Source: Comamonas sp. lk
GTDB taxonomy: Bacteria > Pseudomonadota > Gammaproteobacteria > Burkholderiales > Burkholderiaceae_C
Direction: 5' to 3'
NCBI GenBank assembly: GCA_945865675.1
Contig: CAMBFO010000007.1
Coordinates: forward strand, 1-48,933
Length of the DNA stretch: 48,933 bases
The notes under the pieces were generated by a model that was given only the letters and a program-made list of their open reading frames with translations, had not been told where the DNA came from and made no database searches. The position numbers and the translations under genes are program-made. Of the stretch, positions 1-9,368 are shown one piece after another. Within the stretch, counting starts at the first letter, position 1; every line of letters starts with the position of its first letter.

Positions 1-603
<603 letters not shown>

Positions 604-668
604 GGTCATCTCCTGTGCATAAAGGGTGGGGTTACCGGAGCAAACTAGCCTCTGGGATTAACTACAGG

Positions 669-684
669 CTGGATGCTTGAACAG
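669..684. promoter_or_regulatory. candidate LexA (SOS) box upstream of recA
   Basis: The 16-bp sequence CTGG-N8-ACAG matches the CTGT-N8-ACAG LexA consensus of beta/gammaproteobacteria with one mismatch, read in either direction. It lies 66 bp upstream of the recA start codon, a normal position for SOS control. No lexA gene is in the window. The assignment rests on this match plus context. Confidence 0.4.
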
Positions 685-716
685 TAGTTTACGCGGATAT
701 TGAAACCTGTAAACTA
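685..716. promoter_or_regulatory. perfect inverted repeat, candidate MarR operator
   Basis: TAGTTTAC (685-692) and GTAAACTA (709-716) form an 8-bp perfect inverted repeat with a 16-bp spacer. A third half-site-like AGTTTGT lies at 728-734. The repeat is in the recA/MarR spacer, 33 bp before the MarR-like start codon. MarR proteins bind palindromes and usually control their own or divergent genes, so autoregulation is inferred. The half-site spacing is wider than in the classical marO operator. Confidence 0.4.
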
Positions 717-749
717 TAAATTTAGTCAGTTTGTATTACTATATAGAGC

Positions 750-1235
750 ATGCAAGCAAGCCCGTCTCTGCCCCTGGATACTTGGCGTTACAACCATGTC
801 GGCCACTGGCTGCGCCTGGCTTTGGAGCGTTTTGACGCGCGGGTGATGGCCTTGATGGCGCGCCACCCTGGCGTGTCCCTGGGGCTGTCCAATCTGGCGC
901 AACGCGGCCAGTTAACGGCAGCACACTGGCATATCAGTCGGCACCTGCCGCCCCAGGGCGCACGCCTGACCGATCTGGCCCAGCGCGCAGGTATGCGCAA
1001 GCAGGCCATGGCCACGCTGGTTAAGCAGTGCGAAGCCTGGGGCATGGTGCAGCGCGAGGGCGATGCGCTGGATGCGCGGGCGCGCCGGGTGTGTTTCACG
1101 CCTACCGGCCTTGCCTGGTTGGCGGCTTACCGCGAAAGTGTGGCGCAGGCGCAAGATGAGCTGCGCGTCGCCGTCGGTGACCAGGTGGCTACGGTGGTGG
1201 CGCTGGGGCTGGAGGCCTACAGCGCTGCCGCCTAG
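750..1235 (+). CDS. MarR-like winged-helix transcriptional regulator
   Basis: A 161-residue protein with the size and layout of MarR-family regulators. It has an N-terminal helix (about 10-35), a helix-turn-helix segment (about 72-95, RLTDLAQRAGMRKQAMATLV), a following wing (about 95-115, reading GMVQREGDALDARARRV), and a C-terminal dimerisation helix. The FTPTGLAWL stretch after the wing is typical of the family. Ligand and targets cannot be read from sequence. It diverges from recA; the two-component pair downstream starts 57 bp later on the same strand and may be cotranscribed. The start at 750 is the first ATG; no strong Shine-Dalgarno is visible. Confidence 0.8.
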   Translation: MQASPSLPLDTWRYNHVGHWLRLALERFDARVMALMARHPGVSLGLSNLAQRGQLTAAHWHISRHLPPQGARLTDLAQRAGMRKQAMATLVKQCEAWGMVQREGDALDARARRVCFTPTGLAWLAAYRESVAQAQDELRVAVGDQVATVVALGLEAYSAAA

Positions 1236-1291
1236 AATGGCTCGGCCAACGCACTGACCACACATAGCGCGCACAGCGCAAGGAGACAAGC

Positions 1292-1966
1292 ATGCGTATA
1301 TTGATCGCCGAAGATGATCAGGTACTTGCCGACGGCTTGTTGCGTGCCTTGCGTAACACCGGCGCCGCGGTAGACCATGTGGCCAACGGCAGCGAAGCCG
1401 ACGCGGCCTTAATGACCAATTCCGAGTTTGATTTACTGATTCTGGACCTGGGCCTGCCCAAGATGCACGGCCTGGAGGTGCTCAAGCGCTTGCGCGCGCG
1501 TGGCTCCTCGCTGCCGGTTCTCATTTTGACGGCTGCCGACAGTGTGGAAGAGCGCGTCAAAGGTCTGGATTTCGGCGCCGACGACTACATGGCCAAACCC
1601 TTTAGCCTGCAAGAGCTCGAAGCACGGGCGCGGGCCCTGGTGCGCCGGGGCATGGGAGCGGCCAGCAGCAATATCAAGCACGGCCCCCTGGTCTATGACC
1701 AGTCGGGGCGGGTGGCTACCATCGACGGCAAGATGGTGGAGCTATCGGCGCGCGAGCTGGGCTTGCTGGAAGTTTTGTTGCAACGCACGGGCCGACTGGT
1801 GAGCAAAGACCAGCTGGTCGAGCGCCTGTGCGAATGGGGCGAAGAGGTGAGCAATAACGCCATCGAGGTCTATATCCACCGGCTGCGCAAGAAAATTGAA
1901 AAAGGCCCGATCCGCATCGCCACCGTGCGCGGTTTGGGCTACTGCCTGGAAAAAATACCGAATTGA
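1292..1966 (+). CDS. OmpR/TctD-type response regulator
   Basis: A DNA-binding response regulator of 224 residues. The receiver domain (1-120) has the acidic pocket E7-D8-D9, phosphoacceptor Asp52 in LILDLGLP, Thr80 and Lys102 in AKPF. The C-terminal winged helix (about 128-222) contains ELSARELGLLEVLL and ends VRGLGYCLE, the signature of the OmpR/PhoB class. An AGGAGA Shine-Dalgarno precedes the ATG. It is translationally coupled to the following kinase (TTGA overlap), so the two form a cognate pair. The closest well-known architecture is TctD/QseB; the actual target genes are not visible. Confidence 0.93.
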   Translation: MRILIAEDDQVLADGLLRALRNTGAAVDHVANGSEADAALMTNSEFDLLILDLGLPKMHGLEVLKRLRARGSSLPVLILTAADSVEERVKGLDFGADDYMAKPFSLQELEARARALVRRGMGAASSNIKHGPLVYDQSGRVATIDGKMVELSARELGLLEVLLQRTGRLVSKDQLVERLCEWGEEVSNNAIEVYIHRLRKKIEKGPIRIATVRGLGYCLEKIPN

Positions 1967-3402
1967 AAGTCTTTCAAAGCGAACAGCGATCGCTGTTCGG
2001 CGAAATTCTGGACTGGATGCTCACGCCCATCTTGCTACTGTGGCCGATCAGCCTGGTGCTCACTTGGCTGGTGGCCCAAGGCATCGCCGGCAAGCCTTTT
2101 GACCGTGCGCTGGAATACAACGCTGGGGTGCTGGCGCAGTACATCACGGTCCATCACGACCAATTGCAATTCTCCCTGCCCCAGCCCGCGCGTGAGTTGC
2201 TGCGCACCGAAGACAGCGACACGGTGTACTACCAGGTGCTAGGGCCCCAAGGGCAGGTGCTAGCGGGTGATCCGGACTTACCAGCGCCCGTCCAGGATGA
2301 GCGCAACCCGGTGGGTGAAGTGCGTTTGCGCGATGTGACGCTGGGTGGTGTAGACCTGAAAGTCGCTTCGATGTGGGTGCGCCTGGACTTGCCGGGCCAT
2401 CAGCTGGCGCTGGTACAGGTGGCCGAAACTATGGACAAGCGCGCGGTGCTAGCTACCGAGATCGTTAAGGGCGTGATGCTGCCGCAGTTTGTCGTCTTGC
2501 CGGTTGCGGTACTGCTAGTGTGGCTGGCTTTGGCGCAAGCGATCAAACCACTCAACCGCCTTGAAGAAACCATACGCGCGCGCAAACCCGATGACCTGAG
2601 CCCTCTGGACGCGCAGGCCGTGCCCATGGAGGTGGTGCCGCTGGTGGCCTCGGTGAACGATTTGCTATTGCGTTTGAAGGATTCCATTGCCACGCAAAAG
2701 CGGTTTTTGGCCGATGCCGCGCACCAGCTCAAAACACCACTGGCTGGTTTGCGCATGCAGGCGGATTTAGCGCAGCGCCAGGACGCCAGCGCCGATGAGC
2801 TCAAACAATCCTTGCGCCAGATTGGCCGCTCCAGCATCCGTGCCACGCACACCGTCAACCAATTGCTCGCCTTGGCGCGCGCTGAGAGCAGCGCTGCCGT
2901 ATTGGCCCATCAGCCCTGCGATATGGCCCGACTGACCATGGACGTGGTGCGTGACTGCGCGCCGCGTGCGGTGGAAAAACAGATCGACATCGGCTACGAA
3001 GGGGCACAGCCGGGCAGTGCGGGCGTGAAGATCAACGGCAATGCCACACTCCTACAAGAGATGGTACGCAACCTGGTGGATAACGCGATCAACTACAGCC
3101 AATCGCGCACCGATCTTGCCGCTGTGATCACGGTGCGGGTGCTGGCCGACGCTGTGACCAAGACATTGACTTTGCAAGTGGAAGACAGCGGCCCTGGGGT
3201 GGCGTTGAACGAGCAGGAGTTGGTGTTCCAGCCTTTTTACCGCGCCCTAGGAAATGAAGCCGACGGCTCGGGCCTAGGGCTGCCCATCGTGCTGGAGATC
3301 GCCAGGCAACACCGCGCCAGCGTGCGCTTGAGCGACAGCCGCCCGGGCCATACGCCCCCAGGGGCGTGTTTTACGGTGCGTTTTGTTGATGCACTGTCAT
3401 GA
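1963..3402 (+). CDS. TctE/QseC-type sensor histidine kinase
   Basis: Membrane histidine kinase of 479 residues, partner of the preceding regulator. TM1 (about 19-40) and TM2 (about 176-194) flank a periplasmic sensor region of about 130 residues resembling the 2CSK_N domain of TctE. The phosphoacceptor is His254 in DAAHQLKTPLAG. The N box NLVDNAINYS (about 370-380), G1 box EDSGPGV (about 408) and G2 box GSGLGLPIV (about 437) are intact, so the kinase should be active. The TTG start overlaps the regulator stop as TTGA; no other start fits the conserved N-terminus better. TctE kinases often answer to carboxylates, but the ligand here is unknown. Confidence 0.93.
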   Translation: MKVFQSEQRSLFGEILDWMLTPILLLWPISLVLTWLVAQGIAGKPFDRALEYNAGVLAQYITVHHDQLQFSLPQPARELLRTEDSDTVYYQVLGPQGQVLAGDPDLPAPVQDERNPVGEVRLRDVTLGGVDLKVASMWVRLDLPGHQLALVQVAETMDKRAVLATEIVKGVMLPQFVVLPVAVLLVWLALAQAIKPLNRLEETIRARKPDDLSPLDAQAVPMEVVPLVASVNDLLLRLKDSIATQKRFLADAAHQLKTPLAGLRMQADLAQRQDASADELKQSLRQIGRSSIRATHTVNQLLALARAESSAAVLAHQPCDMARLTMDVVRDCAPRAVEKQIDIGYEGAQPGSAGVKINGNATLLQEMVRNLVDNAINYSQSRTDLAAVITVRVLADAVTKTLTLQVEDSGPGVALNEQELVFQPFYRALGNEADGSGLGLPIVLEIARQHRASVRLSDSRPGHTPPGACFTVRFVDALS

Positions 3403-3440
3403 TCGGCGTGGATAATCCGACGCTTATTTAGGAGCCGTGA

Positions 3441-4043
3441 ATGAAGCATGACAGTAGCAAGCCGATCCGTAAGCTAAAGCCAATACCCGGCCTGATATTT
3501 GCCAGCCGCTGGCTACAACTGCCGCTGTACTTGGGCCTCATTCTTGCGCAGGGAGTTTATGCCTACCATTTCTGGTTCGAGCTGCTGCACCTGTTGGAGG
3601 CCGCTTTTGGCAACCAAGCGGCCTTACAGGCCCTGGTCACTAGCATGGGGTACCAGTCCGAGGCGCCGCTGACCGCGCTCAATGAAACGCTGATCATGTT
3701 GGTGGTCTTGGCGCTGATTGACGTCGTGATGATCTCCAACCTGCTCATCATGGTCATTGTGGGCGGCTACGAGACCTTTGTCAGCCGCATGCACCTGGAC
3801 GGCCATCCCGACCAGCCCGAGTGGCTTGACCATGTCAATGCCTCCGTGCTCAAAGTCAAACTAGGCACCGCCATTATCGGCATTAGCTCCATCCATTTGC
3901 TCAAGACCTTTATCAATGCTGCCAACTATGAGACCAAAGTTCTCATGTGGCAAACCATTATTCACGTGACGTTTTTACTCAGCGCCCTGGCGATTGCCTA
4001 TACCGACAAAATTTTGAATACGACCCACAAGGCCTCGAACTAA
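3441..4043 (+). CDS. UPF0114 (YqhA-like) inner-membrane protein
   Basis: A 200-residue membrane protein with about four hydrophobic segments (about 23-45, 80-110, 138-160, 172-190). The pattern [15 protein letters not shown] at the start, the core [36 protein letters not shown] and [21 protein letters not shown] are typical of the YqhA/UPF0114 family. Function is unknown. An AGGAG Shine-Dalgarno about 8 bases before the ATG supports the start. It begins 39 bp after the kinase gene and may be cotranscribed with it. It converges on the leftward acyltransferase gene. Confidence 0.88.
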   Translation: MKHDSSKPIRKLKPIPGLIFASRWLQLPLYLGLILAQGVYAYHFWFELLHLLEAAFGNQAALQALVTSMGYQSEAPLTALNETLIMLVVLALIDVVMISNLLIMVIVGGYETFVSRMHLDGHPDQPEWLDHVNASVLKVKLGTAIIGISSIHLLKTFINAANYETKVLMWQTIIHVTFLLSALAIAYTDKILNTTHKASN

Positions 4044-4125
4044 GCCATAGGCGCCGGGACGACTGGCAGATTGCAGTCGGGCCGGTGGGCTTAATTCCCC
4101 GCAGCCTGCAGTGGACTGGGGCGGA

Positions 4126-4707
4126 CTAAAACTGGTCCGGATTTTTGCCCTTAAATGGCGCGTAAAAGGCCTTGATGCGGACCATATCGGCCTCGATATC
4201 ACCGGTGGGCTCAAATGCCGGGCCCAGGCCGCTGACCTTGTTGCCATAGTCTAAAAACGACATCACGATAGGCACTTGCGCACCCAGGGCGATGTAATAA
4301 AAGCCGGTTTTCCAGTAGCGCACTTTGCTGCGCGTGCCCTCGGGCGGCACCACCAGTTGCACTGGCCTGTTTGCCGATTTCAGGGCCGCTGCCGATGCCG
4401 CCACCAGGTTGTTCGCGTTTTCACGCTGCACCGCGATGCCGCCCAGCCAGCGCATCAGTGGGCCAAAGGGAAAACGGAAAATTTGCACCTTACCCATCCA
4501 GTAAATATTCAGGCCTAGTGCGAAGCTCACCATCAACATATAGGGCAAATCCCAGTTGCTGGTGTGGGGCGCCGCAATCAAAACGCTTTTGCGGCAGTTG
4601 GGCGGCAGTTCGCCCACAATTTTCCAACCCGTAGCCTTTAAAAAACTTATCGAAATGACACGTAATAGGGTGTTAACCCCCGGCGTATCAAAAATTGTGC
4701 GATGCAT
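4126..4707 (-). CDS. 1-acyl-sn-glycerol-3-phosphate acyltransferase-like protein
   Basis: A PlsC-type acyltransferase of 193 residues, predicted at the cytoplasmic face of the inner membrane. It carries the catalytic H(x4)D motif as HTSNWD (about residue 48), a following hydrophobic segment, and the acceptor-binding block PPEGTRS (about 122-128). At 193 residues it is shorter than housekeeping PlsC (about 240) and fits the small PlsC-like group often annotated as glycerol acyltransferase. Its exact acceptor lipid is therefore uncertain. It lies 27 bp downstream of the CDF transporter gene on the same strand, suggesting cotranscription. AAGGA sits about 11 bases before the chosen ATG. Confidence 0.83.
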   Translation of the reverse strand: MHRTIFDTPGVNTLLRVISISFLKATGWKIVGELPPNCRKSVLIAAPHTSNWDLPYMLMVSFALGLNIYWMGKVQIFRFPFGPLMRWLGGIAVQRENANNLVAASAAALKSANRPVQLVVPPEGTRSKVRYWKTGFYYIALGAQVPIVMSFLDYGNKVSGLGPAFEPTGDIEADMVRIKAFYAPFKGKNPDQF

Positions 4708-4734
4708 CGGTGGTGTGTCCTTGTGTCATGAAAG

Positions 4735-5685
4735 CTAAGGGGGTGGTGTGGCCTCGTGGTCACCGTCGGGGCGGTGGGCGGGATCCACGTGTGTCATGAG
4801 ATTGAGTACGCGGTGGCGTTGCATCACGGCTTGGCGTGCGGCCACGGCGATGTTGTGGCCCTCTTCGACCGTGAGCATGGCATCGACTTCGATATGGGCA
4901 TCGGCCACTACCATATCGCCCATCTTACGTGTGCGTACATCATGCACACCGGCCACGCCGGGCGTGTCCAGCAAGGTTTGGCGGATGGCCTGTACTTCAT
5001 CCTCGTCCACCGCACGGTCCATCAGGTCGTGCAAGGCGTCCCAGCCAAAGCCCCAGCCCATTTTGGCGACCATCAGGCCCACGATCAGCGCCGCAATCGG
5101 GTCCATGAGCGGGTAACCCATTAGGTTGCCGATCAAGCCCAAAGCCACCACCAGGCTGGAAGCCGCATCCGAGCGCGCATGCCAAGCATTGGCCACCAGC
5201 ATGCCCGATTTAACGCGCTTGGCCACGCGCAGCATGTAGCGAAACAAGAGCTCTTTTGACACCAGGGCCGCCAGCGCCACCCACAAGGCCGCTGCGTGCG
5301 CTGTGGGAATGAATTCGGGGGTTTGCAATTTACCCACCGCCGACCAGACCATACCTACGCCCACAGCCATAAGCAAGAGGCCCAGCGCCAGCGATGCCGC
5401 ATTTTCAAAACGCTGGTGGCCGTAGGGGTGGTCTTCGTCGGCGTCCTTTTGGCTGTGCCTTCCCGCCAGCAGCACCACAAAGTCAGCAACCAAATCCGAT
5501 AGCGAATGGATGCCGTCAGCCACCAGCCCCTGGGACTTTGCTCCGATACCAACCGCGATTTGCACACTGGAGAGCAGCACGTTGACGACCACGCTCACCC
5601 AGGTACTGCGCGTCGCCGCCGCTGCGCGTTGCGCCGGTGTGTACGTGCTGTGTTCGGAGTCGTCGTCTATTTCGGTGAAGTTCAT
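4735..5685 (-). CDS. cation diffusion facilitator (CDF) family metal transporter
   Basis: Proton-coupled divalent-metal exporter of the inner membrane, 316 residues. The N-terminal part (about 25-215) holds about six transmembrane helices, with the metal-site signature DGIHSLSDLVADF in TM2 and an HPYGHQRFE loop. The soluble C-terminal domain (about 220-305) contains HDVRTRKMGDMVVADAHIEVD and EGHNIA, typical of CDF cytoplasmic domains. Motifs resemble the FieF/MamM branch (Fe/Zn/Mn); the metal cannot be fixed from sequence. The start at 5685 gives the usual CDF length. No metalloregulator gene is adjacent. Confidence 0.92.
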   Translation of the reverse strand: MNFTEIDDDSEHSTYTPAQRAAAATRSTWVSVVVNVLLSSVQIAVGIGAKSQGLVADGIHSLSDLVADFVVLLAGRHSQKDADEDHPYGHQRFENAASLALGLLLMAVGVGMVWSAVGKLQTPEFIPTAHAAALWVALAALVSKELLFRYMLRVAKRVKSGMLVANAWHARSDAASSLVVALGLIGNLMGYPLMDPIAALIVGLMVAKMGWGFGWDALHDLMDRAVDEDEVQAIRQTLLDTPGVAGVHDVRTRKMGDMVVADAHIEVDAMLTVEEGHNIAVAARQAVMQRHRVLNLMTHVDPAHRPDGDHEATPPP

Positions 5686-5791
5686 AGTGGCTTAGCAAGC
5701 GCCACAGTGACGGCCCCCAAAGGCTCGACGCTCGGGGTTTCCAAGCTGCTTGCTGCGCCAGAGCTTAGCAGTGTTGCTTGACGGGGGCCTT

Positions 5792-8776
5792 TCACCCCAG
5801 GTGCTTGCCAACAATCCCCGCCAGTTCAAACATATTGATGCTGGGTTTGCCGAACACGGCTTGCAGTTTGGCGTCGGCCACGATGGTGCGTTTGTCTTTG
5901 GGGTCTTGTAGGCCCTGGGCCTTGATGTAGTCCCACAACTTTTTAACCACTTCGGGCCGCGACACCGCTTCACTGCCAATGACGGCGGCCAGCGCCGCGC
6001 TGGGCACCTTACCTGCGGCACTGCTAGTTTTACGCGGCGCCTTGGCCTTGGCGGTTTTGGTCGCCGGGCTTTTCTTGGCTGCAGCGCTAGCTTTTTTGGC
6101 CGCCGCTTTCGCCGCAGGCGACGCCGCCACAACGCGACTGCGCGCCGCAGCGGCTTTGGCCAGCGCACCGGGGCGGGGTGGAAACTTGCTGGGGGCAAAC
6201 TCAAAATTTACTTTACCTGCTTCGGCGTCCCAGGCCAGCATGGCCTTGAAGGCCCGGCGCGTGCGCATGCTGACAAACTTGTCCAATAAATCGGTTTTGC
6301 CACTGGCCAGCAGTTTGCTCATTTGCTCGCGTGCAATGGGCTGCTGCAAGATGATCTGCCCACTTTTGAAGTCGCAGCTGGGAATGGTTTGCACTAGGCT
6401 GGCTACCGCATGGTCGCAGACATAGTTTTTACCGTGTTCAAACACCAGGCCGCCGGTTTGGGCACCGCACTTGGGGCAGCCACCCAGCGGCTCTTGCGCG
6501 CTGAAATCGGCGAGCTCGCCGGACTCCTGCGCGGCCTTGTCGTCGCCGAAGTCAAATTCAAGTTTGAAGTTTTTGCTGTCCTCGTCAAACTTGAGCACGA
6601 TCTCCGATGTAAAAGGCCAACCCGCTTTGGAGCGGAAGCCATCGAGCGGACCGATTTTTTTCTCGCGCATGAATTGCTCTACTTCGGCCAGTTCAAAAGT
6701 GCGGCCTGCCGGTGTTTTGCCGAAAGAAAAACCGCAGCCTTCTTCGCTACCGGTCTTGCCGGTGCAGGCGTAGCGTCGGTAGTTTTCTTTCACGATGCCG
6801 CCGCAATTGGGACAGGCGCTTTGCAAAGTGGCGTAGTCGCCAGGAATGGTGTCACGGTCGTATTCTTTGGCTTTTTTCACCATGCGCTCGGTCATGGCGG
6901 CGATCTCGGCCATAAATGCCTCGCGCCCCATTTTTCCTTGCTCCATCAGCGCTAGCTTGTATTCCCACTCGCCGGTTAGCTCGGCCTTGGACAACTCTTC
7001 AACACCCAGGCCGCGCAGGAGCGTCATAAGCTGAAAGGCCTTGGCAGTAGGAATGAGTTCACGGCCTTCGCGCAACATGTATTTTTCGTTCAGCAAGCCT
7101 TCAATAATGGACGATCGCGTAGCCGGCGTGCCCAGGCCTTTGTCGCGCATGGCTTCGCTGAACTCTTCGTCCTCCACCGTCTTGCCCGCGCCTTCCATGG
7201 CACCCAGCAAGGTCGCTTCGGTGTAGCGCGCCGGCGGCCTGGTTTTCAGGCCCTTGGCATCAGCGCTATCGGTGCGTACCTGTTCGCCCGCTTGCACCGG
7301 CACCAGGTTTTGGCCTTTGTCGCCGTCCTTGGCGTCGTCAATTTCAGCGGCTGCTTCTTTGCCATAGACCGCCAGCCAGCCGGGTTCGATCAGCACTTTG
7401 CCCGTAGTTTTGAACTGGTGGCTTTGGGCGCCTAGCGCTACGGTGCTGATACGCGTGGTGACCTGGTATTCGGCGGAGGGGTAAAACACGGCGATAAAGC
7501 GGCGCACCACGAAGTCATAAAGCTTTTGCTCGGCGTCGGACAAGCCGTTGGGCGCCTCTAGCGTGGGGATGATGGCAAAGTGGTCGCTCACCTTACTGTT
7601 ATCAAATACTTTTTTGCTTGGTTTGATGTAGTGCTTGGCAATCGCGGTGCGCGCAAATGGGGCTAGGTGGCCCATGCTGCTCTTGGCGATCATGGCCATG
7701 GTGTCATTGACCGTAGCTAGGTAGTCTTCTGGCAGGTGGCGCGAGTCGGTACGTGGGTAGGTCAGGGCTTTGTGCCGCTCGTACAGGCTTTGCGCCAACG
7801 CCAGCGTGGTCTTGGCGGAAAAGCCAAAGCGTCCGTTGGCCTCGCGCTGCAAAGTGGTCAGGTCAAACAGGCCGGGGCTGCTTTTATTACTGGGCTTGCT
7901 TTCTTCCTGCACACTGGCGGGTTTGCCGCGTACCGCATCGGCAATCGCCTGAGCCTGTGCTTGCGACCAGAGGCGGTCTTCTTTTTTCTCGGCGTCGTCG
8001 CCATCTTTTTTATGCGCCGGATCAAACCATTTGGCGACGTAGTTGCCCGCTTGCGCGGCGAATTCTGCATGGATTTCAAAATAATCGCGGCTGATAAATT
8101 TGCGAATCTGCTCTTCGCGCTCGACTACCACCGACAGCGTGGGCGTTTGCACTCGGCCCACGGTGGTTAGGAAAAAACCACCGTCGCGCGAATTGAAAGC
8201 CGTCATGGCGCGCGTGCCGTTGATGCCCACTAACCAATCGGCCTCCGAGCGGCAACGCGCGGCATCGGCCAGGGGTTGCATTTGAGCGTTGGTGCGCAAA
8301 TGCGCAAAGCCGTCGCGTATGGCTTGCGGCGTCATGGACTGCAGCCACAAACGGTTGACCGGCTTGCCCAAAGGCTTGGCGCCACCGGCGTATTGCTCAA
8401 TCAAGCGGAAGATGAGTTCACCCTCGCGCCCGGCATCGCAGGCGTTAATCAGCCGCGCCACGTCTTTGCGTTTAGCGAGTTTGACTACCGCGTTGAGCCG
8501 CGTCTTGGTTTTGTCCACCGGCTTTAAATCAAAGTGCGGCGGAATCACCGGTAGGTGCGCAAAACTCCACTTGCCACGTTTCACGTCATAGGCCTCGGGC
8601 GCCTGTATCTCCACCAGATGGCCTACGGCACTGGAGACGACGTAGCTTTCGTTTTCAAAATACTCGTCGTGCTTCTCAAATTTGCCTGCGCTGCTGGTAA
8701 GCGCACGCACGATGTCTTGTGCAACCGAAGGCTTTTCTGCAATGACCAAGGTCTTGCCTGCAATATCGTTTTTCAT
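5792..8776 (-). CDS. topB: DNA topoisomerase III with Lys/Ala-rich tail and C-terminal SWIB domain
   Basis: Type IA topoisomerase of 994 residues that relaxes and decatenates DNA through a 5'-phosphotyrosine link. The N-terminal TOPRIM domain begins KTLVIAEKPSVAQDIV; catalytic Tyr lies in LTYPRTDSRHLP. Cys clusters CPNC...C...C (about 665-700) and CPKC...C...C (about 760-800) follow. The C-terminus is unusual: a Lys/Ala-rich stretch (about 870-922, with AAAKKASAAAKK and TAKAKAPRKT) resembles a histone-H1 tail, then a SWIB/MDM2-like domain (about 923-994, PEVVKKLWDYIKAQGLQDPK ... MFELAGIVGKHL). E. coli TopB is about 650 residues, so about 340 are extra. The ATG at 8776 begins the family N-terminus; the open frame extends 27 codons upstream without similarity. 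Confidence 0.96.
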   Translation of the reverse strand: MKNDIAGKTLVIAEKPSVAQDIVRALTSSAGKFEKHDEYFENESYVVSSAVGHLVEIQAPEAYDVKRGKWSFAHLPVIPPHFDLKPVDKTKTRLNAVVKLAKRKDVARLINACDAGREGELIFRLIEQYAGGAKPLGKPVNRLWLQSMTPQAIRDGFAHLRTNAQMQPLADAARCRSEADWLVGINGTRAMTAFNSRDGGFFLTTVGRVQTPTLSVVVEREEQIRKFISRDYFEIHAEFAAQAGNYVAKWFDPAHKKDGDDAEKKEDRLWSQAQAQAIADAVRGKPASVQEESKPSNKSSPGLFDLTTLQREANGRFGFSAKTTLALAQSLYERHKALTYPRTDSRHLPEDYLATVNDTMAMIAKSSMGHLAPFARTAIAKHYIKPSKKVFDNSKVSDHFAIIPTLEAPNGLSDAEQKLYDFVVRRFIAVFYPSAEYQVTTRISTVALGAQSHQFKTTGKVLIEPGWLAVYGKEAAAEIDDAKDGDKGQNLVPVQAGEQVRTDSADAKGLKTRPPARYTEATLLGAMEGAGKTVEDEEFSEAMRDKGLGTPATRSSIIEGLLNEKYMLREGRELIPTAKAFQLMTLLRGLGVEELSKAELTGEWEYKLALMEQGKMGREAFMAEIAAMTERMVKKAKEYDRDTIPGDYATLQSACPNCGGIVKENYRRYACTGKTGSEEGCGFSFGKTPAGRTFELAEVEQFMREKKIGPLDGFRSKAGWPFTSEIVLKFDEDSKNFKLEFDFGDDKAAQESGELADFSAQEPLGGCPKCGAQTGGLVFEHGKNYVCDHAVASLVQTIPSCDFKSGQIILQQPIAREQMSKLLASGKTDLLDKFVSMRTRRAFKAMLAWDAEAGKVNFEFAPSKFPPRPGALAKAAAARSRVVAASPAAKAAAKKASAAAKKSPATKTAKAKAPRKTSSAAGKVPSAALAAVIGSEAVSRPEVVKKLWDYIKAQGLQDPKDKRTIVADAKLQAVFGKPSINMFELAGIVGKHLG

Positions 8777-8870
8777 ATGACTACAATCCGTTTCCTCGCG
8801 CACGCACGGGCGCGCACCCACACGGGCGCACACATGCGCGCCCATACGATCCACCATACCAAATTTTTCC
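8777..8870. promoter_or_regulatory. divergent topB/SET spacer with repeated GGGCGC(G/A)CA units
   Basis: The 94-bp spacer between the divergent topB and SET genes holds GGGCGCGCA at 8808-8816, GGGCGCACA at 8824-8832 and the inverted copy TGCGCGCCC at 8835-8843. The first and last form a perfect 9-bp inverted repeat with an 18-bp spacer. A TACAAT hexamer at 8782-8787 could be a -10 box for the rightward gene, although no good -35 is seen. A shared operator is inferred. Confidence 0.35.
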
Positions 8871-9362
8871 GTGTCTCCAAAATCTGCCGCCTCGCCCCCT
8901 CAGCGCCGACTTGCAGTGCGCACCTCGGGCATCCACGGCAAAGGCGTTTTTGCATTGCGTGATTTTGCAGAAGGCGAAACCCTGATCGAGTACCTGGGTG
9001 AAATCATCAGCTGGGAGGAAGCGCAAATACGCCACCCGCACGACCCCACCAATCCCAACCACACCTTTTACTTCCATATTGACGATACGCGTGTGATCGA
9101 TGGCCTGCAACAGGGTAACGCGGCCAAGTGGATTAACCATTCCTGCAATGGCAATTGCGAAGCGGACGAGGTACGGGGCCGCATCTTCATCAAAGCGCTG
9201 CGCAACATCCAAGCTGGCGAAGAGCTGACCTATGACTACGGCCTGGTCACCGACGAGCCGCTCACCCGCAAGCTCAAGGCCGAATACCCCTGCTGGTGCG
9301 GCAGCAAGCAATGCCGGGGCACCATGCTGGCCCCCAAGCGCGCCGCCTGGCGTAAGCGCTGA
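8871..9362 (+). CDS. SET-domain protein lysine methyltransferase
   Basis: A 163-residue SET-domain protein, predicted to transfer methyl groups from S-adenosylmethionine to lysine side chains. The SET core runs from VRTSGIHGKGVFALRDFAEG (about 16-35, the AdoMet-binding GxG region) through the knot motifs INHSCNGNCEADE (about 89-101) and EELTYDYG (about 116-123). A post-SET Cys cluster CWCGSKQCRG (about 140-149) closes it. All hallmark residues (NHSCxxN, ELxYDY, CxCxxxxC) are present, so it should be active. The GTG start at 8871 has no clear Shine-Dalgarno. Substrate is unknown; the divergent neighbour TopB has a Lys-rich tail that is an attractive candidate. Confidence 0.9.
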   Translation: MSPKSAASPPQRRLAVRTSGIHGKGVFALRDFAEGETLIEYLGEIISWEEAQIRHPHDPTNPNHTFYFHIDDTRVIDGLQQGNAAKWINHSCNGNCEADEVRGRIFIKALRNIQAGEELTYDYGLVTDEPLTRKLKAEYPCWCGSKQCRGTMLAPKRAAWRKR

Positions 9363-9368
9363 GCGGTT

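Noticed and set aside
5686-5791. Possible terminator from GGCCCCC/GGGGGCC copies between topB and the CDF gene
   Set aside because: The arms are about 65 bp apart with no U-tract, so a working hairpin is doubtful.
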